Part shown: positions 9,729 to 18,541 of the stretch, one piece after another
Numbering within the stretch: position 1 is the stretch's first letter
Layout: every line of letters starts with the position of its first letter
DNA from: Pedobacter frigidisoli
GTDB taxonomy: Bacteria > Bacteroidota > Bacteroidia > Sphingobacteriales > Sphingobacteriaceae
Assembly: GCF_004331675.1 (NCBI RefSeq)
Contig: NZ_SJSN01000010.1
Span: 124,001-188,000 of the forward strand
DNA length: 64,000 nucleotides
Direction: 5' to 3'
Translations under genes and position numbers: made by a program
Notes under the pieces: generated by a model
The model's database searches: none
What the model saw: only the letters and a program-made list of their open reading frames with translations
Told to the model about the DNA's origin: nothing

Positions 9729-11591
9729 ATGGAAAAAAAACTGATAGCAGAAATCAATATAGAGGATAAAGAGATTACGCATTTCGCCTCTTTTAGTCTT
9801 CACCAGGCCTTTAACGACCACCATTATTTTGAGCTGCGTTTCAATCATGATCAGATGGGCGCGCCCGGATTAATCAGTTTGGATGACAGCAGAGATTTTG
9901 TTGGCAAAACCTTTACGGCGTCTTTTGGTCATTCAGCTGAGGGCATGCAGAACTTCATTGGTCTGGTATCAAAAGTTGAACTCTCACAAAGCCATGGATA
10001 CCATGGTATACTTATTGTTAGTGGCTATAGCCCCACAATATTAATTGACCGCGGCCCTGATTTGGGCTCCTATTTAGATAAAGAACTTAACGAAATTGTT
10101 AAGCTGGCCACTAAAGATACTCCGGCAAATGATTTGAAAGTTGTAGCCAACGCTTCAAGAACAACGCCAATTGATTATATCATCCAATACCGAGAAAGTG
10201 ACTTTGGATTTCTCAACCGCTTATCGGCTGAATATCATGAATGGTTTTTCTATGATGGCAAACAGCTTAATTTTGGAAAACCAGAAGGGCAAAAGGAGAT
10301 TGCGCTCTTTTATGGCAGGGATGTTCAGGAAATGCAATATGCTATGGAAATAGCGCCTATCAAAAACAAGAGATTTTCTTATAACCCTAAAAACAATGAA
10401 ATGCTCGTTAGTGAGAGCACCGGAAAAGTTGAGGGAACACCTGACCTTACGCACGCCATCAAGGCTTCTAACCTTACCTACAGCAAAACCTTTAACCAGC
10501 CTGCTTTAATCCGGGTAGACAGTGGGGAAGATATAAAAAATCTTGTCGAGAATGAGGAGAAGGCAAATACCAGTGAATTGTTAAAGGTAACGGCAAAGGG
10601 CGACAATGCTGGGCTTAGTATTGGTAGTATCGCTGAGATTACCATGAGCCTTAGAAAGGAACTTTCCTTTACAGCCGAAAGTTTAGGCAAATTTCTAATC
10701 ACAGACATCAGGCATTACATTGATGAAAATGGAAAATACCATAACACCTTTGAAGGGAAGATTTCTTCAACAGAACGTTTATTGGTAAGGAAACCGGATA
10801 AACCTCAGCCTGACATGCAGTTGGCAGATGTTATTGATAACAACGATCCTCAAGGGCAGGGCAGGATTAAAGTCCAGTTCAAATGGGAATGTATGACCAA
10901 CGATGTGACAGAATGGTTGCGGGTCGTGAGTCCGAGTGCAGGGAACGGAGAGCGGGGAACTAACCGAGGATATTTCGCCGTACCGGAAATTGATGATCAG
11001 GTAATGGTTGCTTTTGAAGAAGGAAATGTTGCACGGCCGGTGGTTATCGGGAGTGTTTTTCACAGTTCTAGCGTGGATAGTAGCCCTCTAATTAAAAATA
11101 ATCTCAAAAGTATTATTACCAGGAGCGGCCATTTGGTAGAGTTTGATGACGACCCTACCACACAGGGGATAAAAATTACCGATATGCATAACAACATCAT
11201 TCATATCGATACTAAAGGAAACAATATTACCATTACTGCCCTTGAAAATATGCGACTTAACTGCAAGAACATGCAGATTAACGTGGAAGAGAATATGGAT
11301 ATCCAGGTTGGAAAAGATCAGAGTTCAAGTATTGGCAATAGCCAAAGTACCTCTGTAAGTAAAGACATTGCAATAACTGCGGGAAATAATTATTCGTTAA
11401 GTGCAACGGGCGATATTCAGGAAAATTCTGACAACCGAAAAGAAACGGTATCAAAAGACTTCATGCGGCAGTCAGAATCTTCCAACGAACTCGCTAGCGC
11501 CATAACTATGTTCAGCCAGTCGGAAAATATGACCCTGCAAAGTGGTAAGACCGTGGAGGTAAACAGTGCTGAAAAATCCAAGATGTTTTAA
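9729..11591 (+). CDS. vgrG: T6SS spike protein VgrG (TssI)
   Basis: This is a 620-residue VgrG. Residues 1-350 correspond to the gp27-like base, including the RESDFGFLNRLSAEY motif typical of VgrG. Residues about 365-455 form the gp5 OB-fold (GRIKVQFKWE, WLRVVSPSAG, VMVAFEEGN, PVVIGSVFH). The rest is the repetitive beta-helix needle (NITITALENMRLNCKNM and onward). No extra C-terminal enzyme domain is present, so cargo is probably carried by the PAAR-like protein and adaptors encoded downstream. It begins a tight operon that runs to about 18.4 kb. Confidence 0.93.
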   Translation: MEKKLIAEINIEDKEITHFASFSLHQAFNDHHYFELRFNHDQMGAPGLISLDDSRDFVGKTFTASFGHSAEGMQNFIGLVSKVELSQSHGYHGILIVSGYSPTILIDRGPDLGSYLDKELNEIVKLATKDTPANDLKVVANASRTTPIDYIIQYRESDFGFLNRLSAEYHEWFFYDGKQLNFGKPEGQKEIALFYGRDVQEMQYAMEIAPIKNKRFSYNPKNNEMLVSESTGKVEGTPDLTHAIKASNLTYSKTFNQPALIRVDSGEDIKNLVENEEKANTSELLKVTAKGDNAGLSIGSIAEITMSLRKELSFTAESLGKFLITDIRHYIDENGKYHNTFEGKISSTERLLVRKPDKPQPDMQLADVIDNNDPQGQGRIKVQFKWECMTNDVTEWLRVVSPSAGNGERGTNRGYFAVPEIDDQVMVAFEEGNVARPVVIGSVFHSSSVDSSPLIKNNLKSIITRSGHLVEFDDDPTTQGIKITDMHNNIIHIDTKGNNITITALENMRLNCKNMQINVEENMDIQVGKDQSSSIGNSQSTSVSKDIAITAGNNYSLSATGDIQENSDNRKETVSKDFMRQSESSNELASAITMFSQSENMTLQSGKTVEVNSAEKSKMF

Positions 11592-11593
11592 GT

Positions 11594-11770
11594 ATGGCTA
11601 TTCAGAAAACGAGCACAAACATGCGGATACGCGTCCGATCGGCCTATGAACTGGCTGTAGATGGAAGTATGCAAAAAGTGGCTAATAAGATCAATGTGGA
11701 GGCAAGGCGCGATAACCTCACCTTAGCCAGTAACAAAAAAGTCGTAGGGCAAGGCGGAAAATCGAGTTAA
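11594..11770 (+). CDS. Small conserved-position protein after vgrG (58 aa)
   Basis: This 58-residue gene begins 2 bp after the vgrG stop and ends 1 bp before the next ATG, so translation is very likely coupled. The product starts MAIQKTSTNMRIRVRSAY and ends KKVVGQGGKSS; it is basic, without signal peptide or cysteine. The segment around MRIRVRSAYELAVDG followed by KINVEARRDNLTLASNKKV resembles VgrG needle repeats, so it could cap or extend the spike. I do not recognise a family. The tight packing is the main reason to call it a gene. Confidence 0.65.
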   Translation: MAIQKTSTNMRIRVRSAYELAVDGSMQKVANKINVEARRDNLTLASNKKVVGQGGKSS

Positions 11771-11771
11771 T

Positions 11772-12692
11772 ATGGCAAATGTAAAATTCGGAAACTACAG
11801 TCCAACTGAAGAACCCAAAGATTCTACGCAATATGTTTACTACACCCGGGAAGGTGAATATCTTGGCGGAATAGCAGGTAGTGCAAAAATTTTTACAACA
11901 ACTAAGGAACAGTACGATCAGGCTGTAGCAGCTAAAGACTTTGAAGCCGTAAATGATGAGACGCAGTTGCTGAAGTATGATGAAAAGCCAATTACCCATT
12001 CAGACTTACGTTATATCGCCTACGTAGTTAGTCATGAATCTGGCGATGAGGATATAAAGGAATTAAGGTGTGTAGCTTTTGCAAGCTATAATCGTTCAGT
12101 GACCACGAAGAAAACCTGGAGGGCCTTGCTGGCATCTGGCTACTCCTCTGTGCCAAATAAAATCGAGCTACCAGATAGTAATGGAAATAAGTCTAAATTG
12201 GCCAGATACGCTGTAATTGACGTTCTGCGTGGGATTGAGGATTTGACCAATGGCGCGGAGTTTTGGGATGGTACAGACTTTCTTGCCTGGGGCAATTCTG
12301 AACAAAATCCTTACAACAAACTTGGGCAGAATAAATTTGATGAATATAATTTCATCGAAATACCAAAAGATATATACGATGACTTTGTGGCGGCCCAAGG
12401 CTCAACCACAACAACTTATGGCGATTCAGGCAATCACGATTTGAAAAAGGATGCCGGAACCCATGAACACATAAAAGTGAAAGATAAGAAGGGAAACGAG
12501 AAAGCGAAGATTCGTTATGCAATCCCGGCAGCCGATTTTACCGATCAGCAGTACTGGACGAGTGGTAGTTTCTACTATGAAACGGGGGCACAAAAAACAA
12601 ATGGAATTTCGGCAACCATCACGGCCGGGAAAAGTATTTTCTGGAAAATTACACCAACACGTTTAACAGCAGCTGCACCTGCCACACCTTAA
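11772..12692 (+). CDS. Putative T6SS effector with cell-wall-hydrolase-like motif
   Basis: This is a 306-residue protein without signal peptide, encoded third in the vgrG operon. Residues 75-160 contain IAYVVSHESG, then CVAFASYNRS, then GAEFWDGTDFLAWG. This order (a Glu in an A/V-rich helix, an A-x-x-x-NR helix, a GA-x-x-W/Y-x-G segment) resembles the SleB/lysozyme-like peptidoglycan hydrolase fold. A role as a murein-degrading T6SS effector is inference from this resemblance and the position beside vgrG and a PAAR-like gene. The following exported protein could be its immunity partner. No database search supports this yet. Confidence 0.5.
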   Translation: MANVKFGNYSPTEEPKDSTQYVYYTREGEYLGGIAGSAKIFTTTKEQYDQAVAAKDFEAVNDETQLLKYDEKPITHSDLRYIAYVVSHESGDEDIKELRCVAFASYNRSVTTKKTWRALLASGYSSVPNKIELPDSNGNKSKLARYAVIDVLRGIEDLTNGAEFWDGTDFLAWGNSEQNPYNKLGQNKFDEYNFIEIPKDIYDDFVAAQGSTTTTYGDSGNHDLKKDAGTHEHIKVKDKKGNEKAKIRYAIPAADFTDQQYWTSGSFYYETGAQKTNGISATITAGKSIFWKITPTRLTAAAPATP

Positions 12693-12693
12693 A

Positions 12694-13626
12694 ATGATCA
12701 GAATCCTAAATATAACAACCATAAGCCTGCTTTTCGTTTCTAGCTGGGCCATGCAGATGAACAAAGATTCTGCTGTGGCCATCAACGGCACTTTATTAAC
12801 CAAAACGGTAAAATCAACATCGTCTGCAGGGAGCGAAACCAGCACAAGCAAGATTCTGTATACATCATCCGCATCCGGAGATCAGTATTTCGCTTACACT
12901 TTTGCAAACGGGGCCATCTCCGATGCCATTGGCTACCGTTTGGCCAATACCCCAGCCGGTCTTAGTTTTATATCTGAGCGGTTATTTTCGGGCCAGCATG
13001 AAGCGGATAGCATACACATTGCTTTTGATGATGCGCAATGTGTTGTTCGGATCGGAAAAACTGACCAATACATGCTCTTTCCAGCCAGCTATAGCCAATT
13101 TAAACAAGAGGTAAATGTCAGGCACAAAGTCCTGAGTTTGGCAGGTTTGCTGGAAGATAATATCGGTGATTACCCAATAGAAGATTTGCTTCAGCTCATC
13201 ATGGTTTCTTCAAAGGAAAAAACGAACTTCAAAACCAGGCAGGCACAGGTCAACACTTTAAGAAGCCAGTCCGATGATACCAGGGATAACTGGAGCTGTA
13301 GATATGCATATGATAAAGCTGGAAAAATGCTTTCCGTAAGAGCGTTCAATAAAGAAGAGGTGCGTTTTTCTAAAACCTTAACCTATAACCCAAAAAATTT
13401 AGTTCTTAAATCACACAGAAATATAGAAGACCGGCAGATTACCGAGCGGACAATGGTTATAGATTCACAGAAACCAGGAAAACTCAGGTGGACTGACAAA
13501 GTGATTGAAACGGGAAAAAATCTGGAGACTACGCTTGCGACAGAAATCTCAAAAAGAGAAACCAATTTCGTTCAAAAAGCCAGAATGTCTCAAATGGAGG
13601 TATTAAATTTATTTAAGACGAAATAA
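12694..13626 (+). CDS. Exported protein in vgrG operon, possible periplasmic immunity
   Basis: This is a 310-residue protein with an N-terminal hydrophobic signal (ILNITTISLLFVSSWA). Its start is 1 bp after the preceding stop and its last base overlaps the next gene's first. The sequence is rich in Ser/Thr and shows no motif I know. A pair of an effector-like gene followed by an exported protein is the usual layout for a periplasm-acting T6SS toxin and its immunity protein, which is the best hypothesis. It could instead be a structural accessory protein. Confidence 0.5.
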   Translation: MIRILNITTISLLFVSSWAMQMNKDSAVAINGTLLTKTVKSTSSAGSETSTSKILYTSSASGDQYFAYTFANGAISDAIGYRLANTPAGLSFISERLFSGQHEADSIHIAFDDAQCVVRIGKTDQYMLFPASYSQFKQEVNVRHKVLSLAGLLEDNIGDYPIEDLLQLIMVSSKEKTNFKTRQAQVNTLRSQSDDTRDNWSCRYAYDKAGKMLSVRAFNKEEVRFSKTLTYNPKNLVLKSHRNIEDRQITERTMVIDSQKPGKLRWTDKVIETGKNLETTLATEISKRETNFVQKARMSQMEVLNLFKTK

Positions 13627-14567
13627 TGGGTGCTATCGACTCTTCTACAAAACATAGGCCGCAGCAGGCGCTCCGGTTGAAGTGGCTTCCGGGAACGTCG
13701 CTACAGTACGGTGTGCGTATAGATTTTGGTTTGGAGGGAAGTGGTAATGAGGTAAAGTATCAAGTGCTTGTCACCCGTTTGAAACCTTCAACAGATAATG
13801 AGCAGCTCTTTCAAATAGAACGCATCGGTGATGTTTACGTAAATGAAATTATTCCTGACCTCATCGCAGATCGGTTGAGTTATGAAGCGGGAAAAGTTTT
13901 TTACCCCTTGGTCATTTCAGTGAACAATAATGGAGGTTTCGAATCGGTTTTTAATCATAGCGAAATTTTGAGCAGGTGGAAAAAAGTTAAGGCAGGCATA
14001 CAACAAAATTTCGATGGCGATCTTGCAGAGGAGTACATGACAAACATGGAAAAGCTTTTGCTTATGCCTGTAACGATTACCAATGCCTTTGCCAGAAACG
14101 ATTGGTTCATCAACACCTTTTTTAAACCGATTTACAAGGTTTATGAGGCGGATAAACTGGAAGCGATAAACTTTCCGATATTAAATGATCTCAACATTGA
14201 GGGCTATGATGTGAACGAAACAATAACTGAAGATGAATACAGCTTCGGATCAATTGAAATGAAACAACAAGGTGCTATCGCGGTGGATAACGTTGATCGA
14301 CAAAAAGGATTATCCGGCACTTATGAAGGTCGGTACTTTTTGCATCCATTAACGAGGCACGTTGTTGGCATAGTGTCAGATTTCGCTGTTCAGCACTATT
14401 TAAGCAACCAGGTTAAGGTTAGAGTTTTTGTAATCCCCGAAAATGGTAAAAGTTTTGACCAGGATTTTGCTTCGGAGGCGCTGGAAAGTGAGACTACGAC
14501 AGGGGAAGCCATTATACTCGATGGCCCCCGGGAAAAAAGCTTTTGGGAGCGTTTATTTAACAATTAA
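13626..14567 (+). CDS. Unknown cytoplasmic protein in vgrG operon, possible effector adaptor
   Basis: This is a 313-residue soluble protein without signal peptide or clear motif. The start overlaps the previous stop (position 13626 is shared) and the PAAR-like gene begins 4 bp after it. It has mixed alpha/beta character with an acidic C-terminal tail before FWERLFNN. Genes between vgrG and a PAAR protein often encode loading chaperones or adaptors, so that is the likeliest role. This is inference from position only. Confidence 0.5.
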   Translation: MGAIDSSTKHRPQQALRLKWLPGTSLQYGVRIDFGLEGSGNEVKYQVLVTRLKPSTDNEQLFQIERIGDVYVNEIIPDLIADRLSYEAGKVFYPLVISVNNNGGFESVFNHSEILSRWKKVKAGIQQNFDGDLAEEYMTNMEKLLLMPVTITNAFARNDWFINTFFKPIYKVYEADKLEAINFPILNDLNIEGYDVNETITEDEYSFGSIEMKQQGAIAVDNVDRQKGLSGTYEGRYFLHPLTRHVVGIVSDFAVQHYLSNQVKVRVFVIPENGKSFDQDFASEALESETTTGEAIILDGPREKSFWERLFNN

Positions 14568-14571
14568 TACT

Positions 14572-15051
14572 ATGGCAGAAAAACATATCGTAGTACAGGG
14601 AGCGCAATGCATGTGCAAATTTGGATCTGCACCAGATAAACTAAAGGTTTTAACGCATAAGAAAGAATATGCAAATGATCAGGCAGCAAGTTCAAAACCA
14701 ATAGTTACCACTGTTGATATTGGTGCTACTTTCGAAAAAAATACGTTCGGATCCTGTTCTAAAATGAACAACAGGCCCTGTAATGCTGTGGCTTCCAAGT
14801 GGTCGGGTTTTTACGAAAAAACTGTGCTGTCTAACGACGGAAAGATATTGCTGGAAGACAGTAAGGCAACCTGTCCAATCGGTGGACCTGATTGTATAGA
14901 AATTATTCACCACGGCCAAAAGTCCGAACCATCTAAACAGAATGTTGCAAATGCCAATAAAGATGTACAGGCGCAGCTTAATCCAATGTCAGATGCGCTC
15001 ATGGCCACAGCAACAAACTTTGAAGGAACTGAGGTTGGTGTAAAATTATAA
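14572..15051 (+). CDS. PAAR-like protein (DUF4280)
   Basis: This is a 159-residue protein; I chose the ATG at 14572, which starts MAEKHIVVQGAQCMCKFG, over upstream in-frame ATGs that overlap the previous gene. The cysteine pattern (GAQCMCKFG, FGSCSKM, RPCNAV, ATCPIGG, DCIEI) and the length match DUF4280 PAAR-like proteins. These cap the VgrG tip and carry effectors. The gene directly follows the unknown 313-residue protein and precedes the large OmpA-domain protein by 3 bp, making the latter the prime candidate for tip-attached cargo. Confidence 0.8.
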   Translation: MAEKHIVVQGAQCMCKFGSAPDKLKVLTHKKEYANDQAASSKPIVTTVDIGATFEKNTFGSCSKMNNRPCNAVASKWSGFYEKTVLSNDGKILLEDSKATCPIGGPDCIEIIHHGQKSEPSKQNVANANKDVQAQLNPMSDALMATATNFEGTEVGVKL

Positions 15052-15054
15052 TTT

Positions 15055-17829
15055 ATGGCTAAGGGAATCAAAAAAATAGTCTGGACCGGCGAGGGTATAG
15101 TTTATAAAAAGGGCTCCATTCCCAATAAACTGCTGGTAACCTCGCCCGAAAAATTGGTCTGGTTCAAAGTGGGGGAATGGTTTGAGGGTACAAAGGAACA
15201 GGAAAAATCAAAGGATGTGAAATGGGCCATATTTAACAATAAGGGATACATAGACCATCAGAAAACAATTCCCGGCAACTATAAATACGGGTATAGAATT
15301 ACAAGAGCACTTTGTGGCCCTTACACCTATTACATTGAAGCTTCCCTAACTGGAACGTTTGATGGTAAATCAGGGATACAGATGAGGGGCGAAACGCCTG
15401 CCCAAATCACCGATAGTTGCTGGTCTATAAATGAAGGCGGTGCTGATGTTAGAAAAACCTATCAGTTCTCTTACGGTGAAATCATTTGGTTGAAGCTTTT
15501 AACTGAAGGCCTGAACGGATACAAGAACGTTGAGGTGCGTGTATATAGAAAACTCCGTTCGGCGTTTGGCTTGCTGCCTGCAGACGATGAGGTAACCAGA
15601 AAAATATATCGTGTAGAGGTTATCCGTGGAGAGATCAACCTCAAAATTCCCAATACTTACTCGTGGCGTCAAAGCATGAAAGATGTATCTGGTGTAGAGG
15701 AATTTTATGTAAGGGTTGTGCATCCCATAACCGGAAAGTACATTGAAGATAACAAAAAGGACACTGCACATGCCCGTTTTTTGAGAATTAAAGACAAGAC
15801 CGTATCGCAGGTTGTGGAGATGCCGCAGAACCGCACTCCGGTGACGATTTATGAGCCAGATAAGAACTCCGTGAGATTTGAGCTTTGTAAGTTTGAGCAG
15901 ATAAACATTGTTGACGAAGGGAAAACCAATCTCGTTTTTGATAATGGAGCTGGAGTTAAGAATCTTCAGGACAGGAAGGAAAAAGTTGTTGAACCCATAG
16001 TTTTCAATTTTAACAGTACACAACTATCATCTGAAAGCCTGAGAAAGCTAAACAATATCCTCCAGTTTCTTTTGGAACACCGATACAGCATAATTCATCT
16101 AGATGGTTTTGCCTGTGTTATCGGAAAACAGAATTATAATAATTTGCTCTCAGAGAACAGAGCAAAAACGGTGAGGGAATTCTTTATCAAGGGCAAACTC
16201 GATCCTTTGCGAATGAAGGCTGCTGGTCATGGTGAGGTAAATCCAACCGATGACAAAATGGGTCGTGATAATGTTAAATACAGGGACGAGGAAAATTATA
16301 AAAGTAATCGAAGGGTTGATATCTCATTTGATTATTATGGCCACAATGCGGAGACCATTATTTACCAGACGATCGGTGGCCCTACAGCCAGAAATATCAA
16401 AATTGAACCAGTAAAATTTGAGACGAAGGCCTGTTTTGAACGTCCGCAGCATACAAAGAAAATCACACTAGACAATATCTATCTTAAAAGTGAGGATGTT
16501 GGCACGATAACGATACCTGCGATATCAACAATGAGCAAGGAACATCCCATGCCGTTGCACTACATTTGGCCAATGAACAATTTAACAGAGTTAGGGACAT
16601 TCAGCTCTGCGAATGATTATACAATTCATTTTCATACCTGCAGATATTATTCTGTTAGAAACAAGCCAACAGTACTGGTAAAAGTTTACCCCGATGTAAA
16701 ATGGAACCTGGACTTCATGTTAAACCTGACAAATGACCTAAGTGTTAAATGGCAGAATCTGTCACCAAAAGAACATAAGGAATTTCAGAGCAAAGCAGGT
16801 AAAGAGGGCGCAGAACGCCGGTGGAAACAAAAAGATGCGACCTTTAACTTCGGTTTGAAAGCGCAGTGGGACAAATCAGGAGAAGTTTACGGGCAGCAGG
16901 AAGAACTCAAAGCGGAATATGAGGGAAAGTTTAAAAAGCTTTACAACATTTTTTCTTCGTTTAACTCCTTGGCTGATGGGGTGACAGGTGCAACGAAAGG
17001 CGTGGTCAAAAAAAGTCTTTCAGGAGTGCCTGCCTCGTTTGTAGTAAAGCCACCTAATCTTTCCTTAACAGCAGAGTGGTTTCTCAAGAAAGTCAAAAAT
17101 AGCCGTAACGTTCTTGAAGTAGGTACGGATGTTAAGATAACCCTAAACGCTAATCCTCTAATTGGACTTGAGGTTACCATCGACTTACTTGGTGCAATTA
17201 TTGCCGGTGTAACCGGCGTAATCAGTGGTGGCAGTGCGGCCCCGGGTGTACTCAAGCTGTATAACCAGATCCAGGATAAGTTAAAGAAAGGAATCAATGT
17301 AGGAACCGACGAAGTAGGATTTAAATCCAGCGTTAACATTTATATGGATTTGATTATTACCAGTCAGATTGCAGTTAACTCAACCTTTAAATTCAATACC
17401 GTTGGAAAACCGTCAGACTCCAGATTGGAAGTATGTGCAGATGCCAGACTCAAAATTGAGCTGAAAGTGGGCGTTAAAGTTAAAGGCGAGGTTTCTTTGG
17501 TTATTGTGAAAGCTTTTGCATATTTCGAAGCGTCTGCATCCGGCGACGCATCAATCACATTCGGACACAAGATTGTATATGACGAAAAAGGATTATATTA
17601 TAGGCCTATACTCGGATTTGATGGACTAAATGCAAAGTATGTCGTATCGATTTCGGTGGGCCTCGCTAAGAAGATTGTTATTGATAAAACAAAAATAAAC
17701 GATGCAAAAGAAGATAAAGTCGTAATTGCACAAGGCGATTACCCCCAGGTCATACCGAAATTTGATGTTATTGAACATTTAGAAAAACTATTTGAAACCA
17801 GCGCCAATATCCCATTAATTAAAAATTAG
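15055..17829 (+). CDS. Large OmpA-domain T6SS cargo candidate (924 aa)
   Basis: This is a 924-residue protein without signal peptide. Residues 1-300 contain beta-rich segments. Residues about 320-440 form an OmpA-like peptidoglycan-binding domain (IVFNFNSTQLSSESL, LDGFACVIGKQNYN, SENRAKTV, GHGEVNPTD, NRRVDISF). Residues about 690-780 hold a hydrophobic Gly/Ala-rich stretch (LLGAIIAGVTGVISGG) and the C-terminus is beta-rich. An OmpA domain in a protein with no export signal, directly after a PAAR-like gene, suggests T6SS delivery into the target periplasm. The C-terminal hydrophobic region could insert in a membrane. The following lipoprotein is the likely immunity partner. Activity is unknown. 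Confidence 0.6.
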   Translation: MAKGIKKIVWTGEGIVYKKGSIPNKLLVTSPEKLVWFKVGEWFEGTKEQEKSKDVKWAIFNNKGYIDHQKTIPGNYKYGYRITRALCGPYTYYIEASLTGTFDGKSGIQMRGETPAQITDSCWSINEGGADVRKTYQFSYGEIIWLKLLTEGLNGYKNVEVRVYRKLRSAFGLLPADDEVTRKIYRVEVIRGEINLKIPNTYSWRQSMKDVSGVEEFYVRVVHPITGKYIEDNKKDTAHARFLRIKDKTVSQVVEMPQNRTPVTIYEPDKNSVRFELCKFEQINIVDEGKTNLVFDNGAGVKNLQDRKEKVVEPIVFNFNSTQLSSESLRKLNNILQFLLEHRYSIIHLDGFACVIGKQNYNNLLSENRAKTVREFFIKGKLDPLRMKAAGHGEVNPTDDKMGRDNVKYRDEENYKSNRRVDISFDYYGHNAETIIYQTIGGPTARNIKIEPVKFETKACFERPQHTKKITLDNIYLKSEDVGTITIPAISTMSKEHPMPLHYIWPMNNLTELGTFSSANDYTIHFHTCRYYSVRNKPTVLVKVYPDVKWNLDFMLNLTNDLSVKWQNLSPKEHKEFQSKAGKEGAERRWKQKDATFNFGLKAQWDKSGEVYGQQEELKAEYEGKFKKLYNIFSSFNSLADGVTGATKGVVKKSLSGVPASFVVKPPNLSLTAEWFLKKVKNSRNVLEVGTDVKITLNANPLIGLEVTIDLLGAIIAGVTGVISGGSAAPGVLKLYNQIQDKLKKGINVGTDEVGFKSSVNIYMDLIITSQIAVNSTFKFNTVGKPSDSRLEVCADARLKIELKVGVKVKGEVSLVIVKAFAYFEASASGDASITFGHKIVYDEKGLYYRPILGFDGLNAKYVVSISVGLAKKIVIDKTKINDAKEDKVVIAQGDYPQVIPKFDVIEHLEKLFETSANIPLIKN

Positions 17830-17832
17830 AAC

Positions 17833-18441
17833 ATGAAACTTTTCTTATCAATCGTGATAGGTATGACTATCCTATCTTGTAAGTCACAAACAAAAACAGA
17901 CCTGCTTTCCTTAAAACCCGACTCAGACATTTCGGCAATTGCGGCGCAAGATAAAGAGCTAAAGAAGGATATGGATCCTAACCTCGGCCTGGCATCCCTC
18001 ACAACAAAGAAATTAGATGGTTATGCAATCGGAGATGTAAAACTCAGCACTTATGACTATCCCAACGGAAACGTTTCGGATTACAGTAGCCTTTCGATAT
18101 TTGTAAACTCGAAAGAGACAACTAATTACCTCGGATTTAATTACAGTTCTGTTAATCAGGATGAAACGAAGGCGATTATTGCTTATCTAAAGAAAACTTT
18201 CCATACCTATCAGCAAAGCGATACCAAAGGAAGCGGAGAATCTTTTTTTTGGGATGTTCCAAAACTCAATGCTTGGATCTTTACCTACCAGGCCATCTCA
18301 ACAGACAAAAATAGCAAAAACTTTTTCAGTACAAATTTCATTTTTGTAAAAAAAGGAACAAGAATGGAGAACAGTTCCGACGCAAAAGTAATGACGATAA
18401 AGGATTATTATAAGATGATGTATCCGGAGGTTATTAAGTAA
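17833..18441 (+). CDS. Small lipoprotein, possible immunity to the 924-aa cargo
   Basis: This is a 202-residue lipoprotein: the signal peptide ends in a lipobox (TILSC, lipidated Cys at residue 16). The start is 3 bp after the large cargo gene, so it is translationally linked. The mature part has alternating strands and aromatic residues (FFWDVPKLNAWIF) and no motif I know. A lipoprotein directly behind a putative periplasm-acting effector suggests an immunity function. It is the last gene of the tight vgrG operon. Confidence 0.55.
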   Translation: MKLFLSIVIGMTILSCKSQTKTDLLSLKPDSDISAIAAQDKELKKDMDPNLGLASLTTKKLDGYAIGDVKLSTYDYPNGNVSDYSSLSIFVNSKETTNYLGFNYSSVNQDETKAIIAYLKKTFHTYQQSDTKGSGESFFWDVPKLNAWIFTYQAISTDKNSKNFFSTNFIFVKKGTRMENSSDAKVMTIKDYYKMMYPEVIK

Positions 18442-18541
18442 AAACTGGATTTTAATACGTGACTGCACTCATTTGACGGAGCTTAAATTACTTAAATTCA
18501 ATGCAAAAGGGATTACCTAGACAACCTCATTTTATATTAAG

